This document shows positions 10,636 to 21,400 of a stretch of 64,000 nucleotides of DNA, piece after piece (position 1 is the first letter of the stretch; each line of letters starts with the position of its first letter). A program made the position numbers and the translations under genes. The notes beneath the pieces were generated by a model that was not told the origin of the DNA, did no database searches, and worked only from the letters and a program-made list of their open reading frames with translations. This DNA comes from Stomoxys calcitrans. Taxonomy: Eukaryota > Arthropoda > Insecta > Diptera > Muscidae. The DNA lies in assembly GCF_963082655.1 (NCBI RefSeq), contig NC_081552.1, forward strand, positions 5,828,648 through 5,892,647, given 5' to 3'.

Positions 10636-10980
10636 CTTATGTCAGTATGTTAAGTTTAGAAAAGTATTTTTAATTTGTACTCCCTTCTTTTGAAATCTAA
10701 TTTATTTACATAAAAAAGTAGTTCATGTTCTAACGTACACCCTTATGTTACGACTTATGAATTTTCAAGGAAATGTACCTCGAAAATCTTGAAATATAAA
10801 TAAAAATTCTTATGAGGCTTTTTTATGTTAAGTTAAGGTGATGTAAATATATTTAAAAATTAATTTCAAATTGCCCTTCTAATTCCAATACACTCCATAC
10901 TTCCAGTTTCCAGTTTCTCATACCTTTTTCTTTTCAATGAAATTTGTTTCTGCATTTGGGTATTCTTATCATACCTTTTC
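10636..10980. other. AT-rich stretch, no gene
   Basis: No ORF or repeat seen. On the - strand an AATAAA near 10700 could serve the exon that ends at 10981. Confidence 0.4.
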
Positions 10981-11392
10981 CTATACGATGCTATTGTTTT
11001 TCATTTTCCAACCAGTTTCTTCAGCTTTAACTTCATCGTTCTTACACTTCAGTGCAACAAATTGGAAAAAATCTATGTTGCACACATGACCTTTATAGTC
11101 CCTCATAAATTTGAAATAATTGGGATACACGCTGTATTTAAGCATTGCCTGATATAGTCCTGTTCTTTGAAGTGCTTGTAATTTTCGTTGTTTATGATAT
11201 TCATGGCGTTTCTGCCATATATTAGAACTGTATAATCGCATTGCTTCTTGTTTTATTTGTGGTCTTAGGTAAATATCTAGAAGTTCTTTAATTTTATGGC
11301 GTAAATTTTTGAAATTTACATTTTTGAATGGTTCCAAAAATTTGTCTATATCTTGAATATTTTGCAACAAAGGGGGAATTTTGCAGTAAACC
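10981..11392 (-). CDS. Terminal exon of an unidentified protein
   Basis: A 136-codon frame follows a strong acceptor (pyrimidine-rich tract then TTTTAG at 11393) and ends in TAG at 10981. The protein is basic, rich in Lys, Gln and Tyr, and looks conserved rather than random: IDKFLEPFKNVNFKNLRHKI, then LYLRPQIKQEAMRLYS-like and YFKFMRDYKGHVCNIDF stretches. It enters needing two bases from an upstream exon. I could not find that exon: an RTE fragment begins about 210 bp away at 11605, and beyond it lie other repeats. It is either the last exon of a gene broken by insertions or a gene with a distant upstream part. I do not recognise the family. Confidence 0.5.
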
Positions 11393-11604
11393 CTAAAAGG
11401 GAAAAAGGAGAGGGAGGAGACAATGATAAGAAAAAGCCAGAAAAATTTATAAAAAATAGTTTAGCGTAAAAAAGGAGTGTTTTGCAACGAAAAATATGTT
11501 GTAGTTGGTGTTTCTCTCGATGGCATCCAACAAAGTTTAGTAACCTTAAAGGAAAAAGGAACGAATCGTCAAGATTTTCATAAAGCTTAATCGAGTGTAC
11601 AATA

Positions 11605-11840
11605 TAATACCGAAACGAATGACACAAGTTTTAAAATAAAGCGAAGAATAACAACTGCAAACAGATGCCACTTTGGATTAAGCAAGCTATTTAGAAACGC
11701 GGCCACCTCTCTACAGACGAAGATTACACTATACAAGACACTGATACTTCCCGTGTTGTTAGATGATTCCGAGGCATGGGTACTTGTGAAAGCAGGCGAG
11801 GCAGTACTTTGAGAGTTTGAGAAAAAGAGTCTACCATTTT
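11605..11840 (+). mobile_element. RTE-type LINE fragment
   Basis: Diverged copy of the post-RT region seen at 35005-35225 (same order of bases coding RCxxGLxKxFRNxATSxQTKxTLYKTL). Truncated on both sides, with a premature stop. Confidence 0.7.
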
Positions 11841-11984
11841 TGTTTGTTTCTCTTTCGAGACGAGCTCAATGATCGGAGATGCAAATGGAATAGGAAAGAA
11901 GAAGAAGACTTTTCAATCATATTAGGTGTGATGGCTTCAAGGGCCGTGCGTTGGTATGTTGTATTTGAATCGTATTAATCGTAA

Positions 11985-12060
11985 AAAATAGCGGCAATGG
12001 CTCTCGCTGTTGCTCCGTGTGCCAAGGTTTGAATCCCGGCCGGGGTCTGCCCAATTTTTA
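11985..12060 (+). mobile_element. Possible tRNA-derived SINE remnant
   Basis: Contains GGTTTGAATCC at 12026-12036, the same B-box variant as the SINE at 4235-4499, followed by CGGCC. No good A-box spacing, so only a weak candidate and not a tRNA gene. Confidence 0.3.
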
Positions 12061-12145
12061 ATTTTTCTAGTTTTTGTCTGTTAGGGCGAAGATCATTAAA
12101 TTTTAAAATTTTACGCAAAATTTATTGACCAGTTGTCACGATAAG

Positions 12146-12429
12146 CTAAGCGCATCCACAGGTAGCCGATAGTGGAATGATCCATACGGAGTAGATGCAA
12201 CGGCAGCCGCGGACCATCAGCGGTATTGAGTGGAGAGTCTCAGTGAGATGCCGGGAGGCACGGGCTTTTGCACATATACTGAGTGACAAGTTATTGTCGC
12301 CTTTAAATAACCAATGGCTCCATATTCCGCGGCGATCGGTCCTTTGGACCGGAACGAGCTTGTTCGCATACAGGAGCTTGACGAGGATCGCCACCTCCAC
12401 ATGAAAATGTGGCTACAACAACAACAACC
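12146..12429 (+). mobile_element. SINE-1 (chimeric SINE), 3' two thirds
   Basis: The first part (CATCCACAGGTAGCCGATAG, later GGAGAGTCTCAGTGA and AATAACCAATG) matches the 5' leader of the RTE element at 33060-33230. The last part (GAGCTTGACGAGGATCGCCA, then GTGGCTACAACAACAACAAC) matches the end of the - strand copy at 35868-36030. The terminal CTACAACAACAAC equals the LINE-A tail. Confidence 0.65.
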
Positions 12430-12499
12430 AGTTTGCATTGTTGAAGTGTATCAGATTCGTATGAACTATGAACAGTTGAACTGTAAGACGACGTTAACA

Positions 12500-12780
12500 T
12501 AGTTCAACGTATCAAAATACAACGGTTGAGTTGGCTAGGTCACGTTGTCGGAAAGATTGAATAATATATAGAGAAAAACTCTTTTGAAGGCAATCACGGT
12601 GGCACACGCAAACCGGGACGAACAGCTGTCCGTTGGAAAGACCAAGTAAGACATCCCGAAACATGGTGGCAATGATCGGGACGCCTCAAACAAGACCCAG
12701 CAGATTCACTGATTGATCTAGATGATCTATGGCGTAACATTAAACCTGTAGCTCTGGATAAAGTTGCTATTTAAACTCGC
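12500..12780 (+). mobile_element. RTE-type LINE 3' fragment
   Basis: Matches the end of the RTE ORF (homologous to 35285-35500), including the segment coding RLxWLGHVVxxxE and GGTRKPGR. Degenerate. Confidence 0.65.
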
Positions 12781-12814
12781 CTTGTCATATCGGAATCAAA
12801 GGCACTTACTATTT

Positions 12815-13015
12815 ATGCAGTTTTAGTGCTGCCCGGCCTCTCACTGAGACTCTCCAAACGAGGCCGGTAAGAAGCAGAATAAGAAGCATCCCACTATCTG
12901 TAATCTGTGGACGCGGAAGCTCTCAGCTGAGCTACTCATGATAATGAGTACACAGATCAAAGTTTCAACCTGCGTGGTGCTCATAGTCATCATGTGCCGG
13001 TCTCCACTCGGTATC
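12815..13015 (-). mobile_element. SINE-1 / RTE leader copy
   Basis: On the - strand it carries the conserved leader module: GAGCACCACGCAGG, a spacer, CTGTGTACTC, then CGTCCACAGATTACAGATAG and GGAGAGTCTCAGTGAGAGG. Homologous to 32990-33170 and 15885-16025. Confidence 0.55.
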
Positions 13016-13204
13016 GCCGATTGCCCGCCACGAGATGGATAGGATATATGGATTGCCGATAACGCCAAGTAGATACCGCCGAGACAACGTATGTGTTCGA
13101 AAAGAAAAGATTTTTGCTCCTAATAGAGAACCTGTCGCAATTCGTAAAGTGGACAAAATCCGCCGAAACTCATTAACTCACATACGACTAGCGACCACCG
13201 ATAT

Positions 13205-13300
13205 AATTTGAGATACGTTTTAGGGTCAGCTGGAGAGACATGACGGCGAAGTCCTTGAAAAACATTGAATGGATGACCTAATGGAAAACCTAATAAAACG
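13205..13300 (-). mobile_element. LINE-A RT fragment
   Basis: Short diverged match to the LINE-A RT region at 8520-8610 (- strand). Confidence 0.4.
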
Positions 13301-13340
13301 TTCGATAGGGCATGACTATAACTGTTTGAGACTTCGACTT

Positions 13341-13545
13341 ATTGTTGTAGCAGTGTTGCTGTGCTCTATTTCTCGTCTGCTTGATTCTGTTGAATATCCA
13401 GATTCAGGAACTTGGTGACTAAAGAGGAGTGTGTGCAAAGGGATCTGAGTGGAGTGGGTCTGCCAGGGCAGTTAACTAGGTGACGTCTGCACATCCTGCA
13501 CGTTGGAATTAATCCTTGCTTTATAGGAGATTTCGGCTTAAAATG
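13341..13545 (-). mobile_element. LINE-A 3' end fragment, 5'-truncated
   Basis: Matches 7270-7480 and ends on the - strand in CTGCTACAACAATAA, the tail type of LINE-A. 5' truncation is usual for LINE insertions. Confidence 0.7.
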
Positions 13546-13752
13546 CGGTAATGAGTGCTATGCAATTCATATAAAACGTGCTGTCACATAGAATTTCAAA
13601 ATTTCTCCAAAATGGCTAGGAAAGAGTAGTCTCCCAATCGTCTTTTCCAAATCAATTACACTTGGATCGCACTAAGCATGAAAGTAGCATGTATGTTATA
13701 ATACAACTCTTCAATCAACAAACAAATTGACGATCTGAACATATTGATTTAT

Positions 13753-14890
13753 TATACCCTCCACCATAAGATGGGGGGTATACTAATTTCGTCATTCTGT
13801 TTGTAACTACTCGAAATATTCGTCTGAGACCCCATAAAGTATATATATTTTTGATCGTCGCGACATTTTATGTCGATCTAGCCATGTCCGTCCGTCTGTC
13901 CGTCCGTCCGTCCGTCCGTCTGTCTGTCGAAAGCACGCTAACTTCCGAAGGAGTAAAGCTAGCCGCTTGAAATTTTGCACAAATACTTCTTATTAGTGTA
14001 GGTCGGTTGGTATTGTAAATGGGCCATATCGGTCCATGTTTTGATATAGCTGCCATATAAACCGATCTTGGGTCTTGACTTCTTGAGCCTCTAGAGTGCG
14101 CAATTCTTATCCGATTGGAATGAAATTTTGCACGACGTGTTTTGCTATAATATCCAACAACTGCGCCAAGCATAGTTCAAATCGGTCCATAACCTGATAT
14201 AGCTGCCATATAAACCGATCTTGGATCTTGACTTCTTGAGCCTCTAGCGTGCGCAATTCTTATCCGATCAGAATGAAATTTTGCACGACGTGTTTTGTTA
14301 TGACATCCAACAACTGTGCCAAGTATGGTTCAAATCGGTCCATAACCTGATATAGCTGCCATATAAACCGATCATGGCTGAATTTTTGGATGACGTATTT
14401 TATTTTTACTTTCAACAACTGTGTCAAATAAGGTTCAAATCGGTTCATAACCTGATGTAGCTGCCATATAAACCGATCTGGGATCTTGACTTCTTAATCC
14501 CTAGAAGTCGCAATTATTATCCGATATGCCTGAAATTTTGTACGATGGATCCTCTCATGACCATCAACAAACGTGTTTATTATGGTCTGAATCGGTCTAT
14601 AGCCCGATACAGATCCCAAATAAATCGTTCTCTCTATTTAACTTCGTGAGCCCCAATGGGCGCAATTCTTATACGAATTGGCTGAAATTTTACACAGGTC
14701 TCCAACATATAATTTAATTGTGGTCCGAACCGGACCATATCTTGATATCGTTTTAATAGCAGAGCAACTCTTTTCTTATATCCTTTTTTGCCTAAGAAGA
14801 GATGCCGGGAAAAGAACTCGACAAATGCGATCCATGGTGGAGGGTATATAAGATTCGGCCCGGCCGAACTTAGCACGCTTTTACTTGTTT
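13753..14890 (+). mobile_element. DINE-1-like repeat (non-autonomous Helentron type), copy 1
   Basis: Begins TATACCCTCCACCAT, has a (GTCY)n tract at 13886-13928, then imperfect repeats of about 152 bp (for example starts at 14111 and 14263). It closes with ATGGTGGAGGGTATA, a sub-terminal inverted copy of the start, then the hairpin TTCGGCCCGGCCGAA and CACGCTTTTACTTGTT. Conserved start, GTCY tract, central tandem repeats and 3' hairpin are the known layout of DINE-1/INE-1 elements. ORFs inside are not genes. Confidence 0.7.
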
Positions 14891-15056
14891 TTCTTTTATT
14901 ATTTTAGAAGATAACTCCCTGAGATAACTTTTCTATTTAATATCAATTATTCGATTTGCCTTCGTTTGAATTGAAATTCACCGCCCTTATTCTGACAAAC
15001 TTAGAAACGTTCTTCGAACCCAATAAAGTTACAACTTTTCTAGTGTATAACACGAT

Positions 15057-15090
15057 TCAGTTCTCTTTCGTCGTTGCTTCTGTTAAGTTC
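15057..15090 (+). promoter_or_regulatory. Inr plus DPE core promoter of the CHK gene
   Basis: TCAGTT at 15057-15062 fits the insect initiator TCAGTY with A+1 at 15059. AGTTC at 15086-15090, exactly +28 to +32, fits the downstream promoter element RGWYV. No TATA box is at -30. The 5' UTR would be 60 bases. Confidence 0.55.
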
Positions 15091-15118
15091 GATAAGTAGC
15101 AGTGCATTCTTTGTTACT

Positions 15119-15441
15119 ATGACACATTTGGTAAACAAACTTCTTATCGCACGTGTTCTGGCCAATAATCACCACACAAACGTTGACAATATTGAGGTGC
15201 AAACCTCAGATGTAAAGCTTTCTTCAACGAATGGAGAGAATTTTTGCAGCGATATCTATGTAGCAAAAGTCACTTACAAACTGAATGGCAATGATTTGCA
15301 GAGTTCGTTTATTGTGAAAATTATGAGACCGGAAATAGCAGAAATTGGCACAAACGAAGAACAGATGTTCACAAGAGTGTTGCCAACTATGGAGGAATTT
15401 TTTAATAGATTGCGTAATGCGAAAAATAAATTGTATCCCAG
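15119..15441 (+). CDS. CHK gene exon 1
   Basis: Starts at the first in-frame ATG after the predicted transcription start and ends CCCAG|GTGAG. Encodes the N-lobe to residue 107 and two bases of codon 108. Confidence 0.85.
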
Positions 15442-18400
15442 GTGAGAACAAAGGAAACATCATAAACACCGTTGATTTTAAATATTTACCGTAGAAATAT
15501 TAAATAAAAATAGAAGTTTTTGCACTTTAAATTTTGTTTTATCGTTTAATGAACTAGAGAGTAGAGGTGTGGATTTTATATATTTATCCTTTGTTTCTTT
15601 AGATGCTTCCTTACCGAAAAGGTCGATGGTCATGAATTCTATGTTTTGGAAGACTTGAATACAATGGGCTATTTTTGTGCCGATCGCATTAGGGGCTTGG
15701 ACGAAGCCCATGCTCGTTTGCTTATGCAAAAAATTGGGCAATTTCATGCAGCTTCTTTGATGTATGAGAAAAAGGTAGGTTGAAGAAGTCATTGAAAATT
15801 TTCATTTGCATAGAGTTCTATTAGAGTATACATCTCGTTTGTAACTCAAAAGTCAAGGGCTTAGAGCGATTAAGCGGACCAAGGAGTATGTGGCTATAAT
15901 AACAACCTGTGGACGCACCCGGTAGCTCGAAGCTGAGGTTCTCGCGACAGCAATGAACACCACACAGATCGGAGCTCAATGTTGCGGCCTGTGTGGTGCT
16001 CACAGCTATCCCGTGCCGGGAATTTGGCACACATTCTGCATTTTGGCGTTTTTCCTTGCCAAAGGGAGTTAAGGTTGCTGAATCTTAGAGCTGGCAAAAT
16101 ATCGATGACACTATTGATATTTAATTATCTGACTATATATTGATTGATATTTTTCCGATGGATACTATCGGAAAAGTTAAATTTTTGGCAGAATTAACAA
16201 AAAAAGCGATTCGACACTAAATGTATCTTTTAAGATGCATTACGCGTATAGAGGACGCAATTTTCATCCGATTAGGCTAACATTTTTTACAATGATTTCT
16301 CTTATGACTTCCACCTGACTTTAATAATCTTGGTTTTATTTGATCTGTGCATTGATATTGCTTCTATATAAATCGATCTCCTGATTTTTAATTCTCATTT
16401 TCGTTTGAAATATAGGAAATGAGAAAAAAACGATAGTATCGATATTTATTATTAAAACTGTCGAAAATATCGAATGTTGTGTATAAAGGTTTGCTACTCC
16501 TTCGTCGTCATAAATGCTGTGGTGGTCTGCAACTTGATCTTGGAACTTAGAACTTGAAGATCTAATCGACATTTCAGGGCGGCGCCCGCTTTTCTTGGTG
16601 CGACTTGGTTAAAAGCGACTTATGGATTTATTCATATTCCTGTAGGAAAGCTGCCAAAGGTGGCGCCAAGTATTTTTGAAAAATTTCCGACGAATATTCC
16701 ATTAAGCAATAAGCAGAAGACTTCTTGTATACCATTGAGTGCCGCCCGATTCTACTTTAAGCTAAATGATAAGGGCCCCCTTTTAGTATCCGACTCCGAA
16801 CGGAGTGCCACTAAGGGACAACTCTTTATACATATGGGTCTAAGAATATTAAAATATGAACCACATATTTTGAAACCTATGTATATCATATACCAATTCT
16901 AGAATGCTCGTATTTTGCCAATAAAACCGAAAACTATGGTGGGTACATGACATATTTAAACCGGGGGAATCTAACAAAATTTATCATCAATGATCACTAT
17001 CACATATTCTATAAAAATATAATATATATACTAGCAATGTGCATGTGCTGATTTGTTAAATCGATAAATAAGGGCTCATTGATGATTTTAGGAAAATCGC
17101 TAAAAAAAGATAGGGTCTATTGTGATCAACGACGCCTGTTGACACTGCTTGGAACTAAAATATAACTGAAGATTGGCAATCTTATATATAAAAATCAATT
17201 TGTGTTTGTTTGTGTGTTCCTTATAGACTCAGAAACGGCTGAACCGGTTTTCTTGAAATTTTCACAGATGGTGCATAATTACCCCGTGGTGAAAATAGGG
17301 GACGGACCCTCCCCCTTACCCAGATCTCGGAGGTGGGTGGTGCGATTTAAGCGAAATTTTGTGTGCTCTCATATAGTACCCTAAAAATAAAAATTTGGTA
17401 TCCAAATTTCGGATGGTGTACCTAGGGGGGGCTGCCCCACCCTAAAACCTACCAAACATATATTTAGACCAATCACGACAATATGGGACTCAAATGAAAG
17501 TTATTTAGGATAAGAAAACGTATCTGATATCCAATTGTCGGACCAAGTGCTAGGGGGACCACCCCAACCCCCAAACACCCCTAAATCGGACAAATTTACC
17601 GACCATGGCGATATGGGACTCAAATGAAAGGTATTTGCGAGTAGAATACGAATCTGATATCCAAATGTGGGACCACGTTTCTGGGGGTCCACACGTTTCC
17701 CAAAACACCCCCCAAACTGGACTTATTTACTGACCATGGGAATATGGGGCTTAAATAAAAGGTATTTGAGTGTAGAATACGAATCTAATATCCAAATATG
17801 GGACCAAGTGTTTGGGGTGCCGCCTCTCACCAAAAACATACCCCAAAGGGGACAAATTTACGACCATAGCAATATGGGGCTCAAATTAAAGGTCTTTGGG
17901 AGTAAAGCACGAATTTGATACCAATATTCGGCAAAAGTGTCTATGGAGCCACGCCACCCCCACAATACCACCAAAATAGTAAGTATTTTCTGACTATTGC
18001 AATATGAGGCTCAAATAAGAGGGTTTTTAAAGAGGAATACGAATCCGATATATATTGTCAAGGCCAACTCACTGAATGGCCGCCCATCCCCCGAAACACT
18101 CCCAAGCCGGTCATGTTTGCCGACTATGGAAATATGGGGCTCAAATTTAAGGTATGTGGTAGTAGACCACGTATCTGATATCAACATTTGGGGCCAACTG
18201 TCTAGCGGACGTCCCATCACCACAACAACCCCCAAATAGGACGTATTTGCTCACCAAGACAATTTGGGTCTTAAAGAGAGGGGAACTAAATATTCATAGA
18301 TTTTAGGGCCAATACTCCAAACCGGACATATTTGCTAACTTTTGCAATAAGGAGTTTAAATGAGATTAGAAAACGAATTTGATATCCAATTTTGAGGGCA

Positions 18401-21400
18401 ATGGCAATATGGGGTTCAAATAAATGATATATAGATATATGAGAATAGAGCACCTTGCTGATATATTTTCCAGGCTCAAATCCCCAAAACACCCCTAAAT
18501 CGGGCATATTTACCGACCATGTGGATGTCGAGCTTAAATGAAAGGATTTGGGGGGTAGAGCAAGAATTGATTTCCATTTTCGGGACCTATTTTCATGGGT
18601 CTACCCCTTTCCCAAAATACCCCACAAACAGCAATTTTTTAGTGACCATCGCAATATGGGGCTCAAATAAAGGTATTTTAACCCCTTCCCCAAAGGGGTT
18701 AACATTTTTCGACTATGCCAATATGTGGCTCAAATGAAAGGTATTTGAGATTAGAAAACGAATTTGATAACCTATTTTGGGGCCATGTGTTTGGGGGACG
18801 TCTCATTCTGTAAACTCCTCTTAAGCCAATGGCAATATGGGGTTTAAATAAATGACATTTTAAAGAAGAGCACGATGCTGATATTTTTTCAGGGCCAAGT
18901 ATATGGGGGACCACCTCTCCACCGAAAACACCACTAAATCAGACATCATGAGAATATCGGTCTGAAATTAAGTATTTTGAGAATGGAGTACACCTTACAT
19001 CCAAACTTAAATTCGTAGACCAATAAAGATCATATGGGATTCAGACAAAGGCACTTATATTTTTAAACTGTTAGTCAAGTTAGCATGGCATTTCACTAAA
19101 AGATCTTTAATTGTCGAAAATAAATATTCGAAGGAAACTTTTGTTCCATATAAAGTAAAAGAAGGCGCAGCGGAGCGGGCCCGGGTCAGCTAGTGACAAA
19201 TAAAATACCCTTTCTTTAAATAAAATAAAATACCCCATATTGAATGTGTTTGGTTCAATCAGACATCCTATACGCAGTATTTCATTTGCGCCTTTTGGAC
19301 GCCAGATGTCGTTAGTAAAATTAGGCCCAATCTTCAATTATATTTTAGTTACAAGTAATGGTCAACAGATATCGTTGGGAAAAATGGACCCAATCTTTTT
19401 TTTGCGATTTTTCCAAAAATATATTTATGGATTAAATTAATCCGTAAACGTATTGGGCTAGTATATATATAGAATATGTGATAGTGGTTCAATCACAATG
19501 AATACAATGCCATCTATGCGTTCAAAATTATCCCTAATCGGATTTTGTCAAACCTATTCTGAATAACAATGCTCTGAGAGTTTATTCCCTAATCTCTTTT
19601 TCCCTATTCTGAATAACAATTTACTGAGAGTTAGTTCCCTACTCCCTTTTCCCCTATTCTAAACAAACTTCGAAAAAGGGAAATGCCTCCCAGGGAAGAA
19701 AGTAGCTATTCTGAATCGAAATAAAAGGGAGAATGAGTTGATAAAACTTGGGAAAAATTCCCCCAAACAAATAAAAGGGAGCTACGATAAAAAATTATGA
19801 ATTTAATTGTTTTATAAAAAAATGGTACTATTTCTTACTATTTACAAACAATTTAAAATGTACGGAAATTATTTTTCACTTTTTCATCAAAATCAAAAAG
19901 AAGTTTTGTTTGATTCCCCCGGTTTAAATGTGTCATGTACCCACCATATTTCTCTGTATTATTGAAAAAATACGAGCATTCTAGAATGTCAGAATGTCTA
20001 TGATATACATAGGTTTCAAAATATGTGGTTCATATTTCAATATTTTTAGACCCAAGGTATAAAGAGTTGTCGCTAAGTTGCATTCCGTTAGAGTCGGATA
20101 CTTAGAGGGGGTCGTTATCATTTAGCTTAAAGTAGAATCGGGCGGCACTCAATGATATACAAGAAGTCTTCTGCTTATTCCTTAATGGTATATTCGTGGG
20201 AAATTTTTCAAATATACATGGCGTCACATTGGCTTCCTTTACTCCACAGGAGTAGGAATAAATCCATAAGTCGCTTTTCAGCAGCACTATGTCAAGCAGC
20301 CGTCCCAACCGCCAAGAAAAGCGGCCGCCGCCCTGAAATGTCCATTAGATCTTCAAGTTCTAAGTTCCAAGATCAAGTTGCAGACCAACACAGCATTTAT
20401 GACGACGAAGGAGAAGCAAACCTCTATACACAACATTCGATATTTTCGATAGTTTTAATAATAAATATCGTTACAATCGTTATTTTCTCATTTCCTATAT
20501 TTCAAACGAAAATGAGAACTAAAAATCAGGAGATCGATTTATATAGAAACAATATCAATGCACAGATCAAATAAAACCAAGATTATTAAAGTCAGTTGGA
20601 AGTCATAAGAGAAATCATTGTAAAAAATGTTAGCCTAATCGGATGAAAATTGCGTCCTCTATACGCGTAATGCATCTTAAAAGATACATTTAGTGTCGAA
20701 TCGCTTTTTTTGTTAATTCTACCAAAAATTTAACTTTTCCGATAGTATCCATCGGAAAAATATCAATCAATATATAGTCAGATAATTAAATATCAATAGT
20801 GTCATCGATATTTTACCAGCATTTCCGGAAGCATCTAATTGTTCGATGAATACGGAAAGTTGTTATCACAACACAGAAATATGGTGACAAGCTGTAGGCC
20901 ATAATTGTGTACTATTAAAAACAAAAATTACAAAAGCAACATTTAACATGTTCGTAAACTTTTTTAGCAACCTCTATAAATTAGTTTTGCACATTTTTCC
21001 ATTTTATGTTAATTTTTCAAAAAAATTATTGTCAAATGTTCAGCCTAAATAAACAAATGAGGCAAAACAGCTGTCTTCGAAAATTCGGAATTCCCTCTCC
21101 CATATATTTCTTCTCCCCATTCAAACGGAATAGGAGGACTTTATTCGAGGGAAAAATTTATTCCCAAGGCGTTTTCAGAATTGGGCTGTGTATCTTTGGG
21201 TTCAATGTTAAAATGTGAATTGTCATCTTGCAATCCAATACTATTGACATCCGACCTGACACCTGTTTTATTTGCTATTTTTTGTACTATATAGTGTACA
21301 GACAATAGATTCTTATAGATGAATTTTCCCTCTCTTAAAAAATGGGAACCACGAACTACGATTAGAAATCTGACATTTTATTTTGTTTCATTCTTAAAGC

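Noticed and set aside
13868..14876. Several open frames with repeated 'YMAAISxYxPI'-like residues
   Set aside because: They are reading frames through DINE-1-like tandem units and recur in every copy.
17501..18914. Many short frames in the Helitron-like units
   Set aside because: Produced by the repeat itself on both strands; no start or stop is conserved.
20152..20574. 140-codon frame in the right foldback arm, with a partner in the left arm
   Set aside because: Differences between the arm copies are mostly amino-acid changes, and no domain is visible, so selection on a protein is unlikely.
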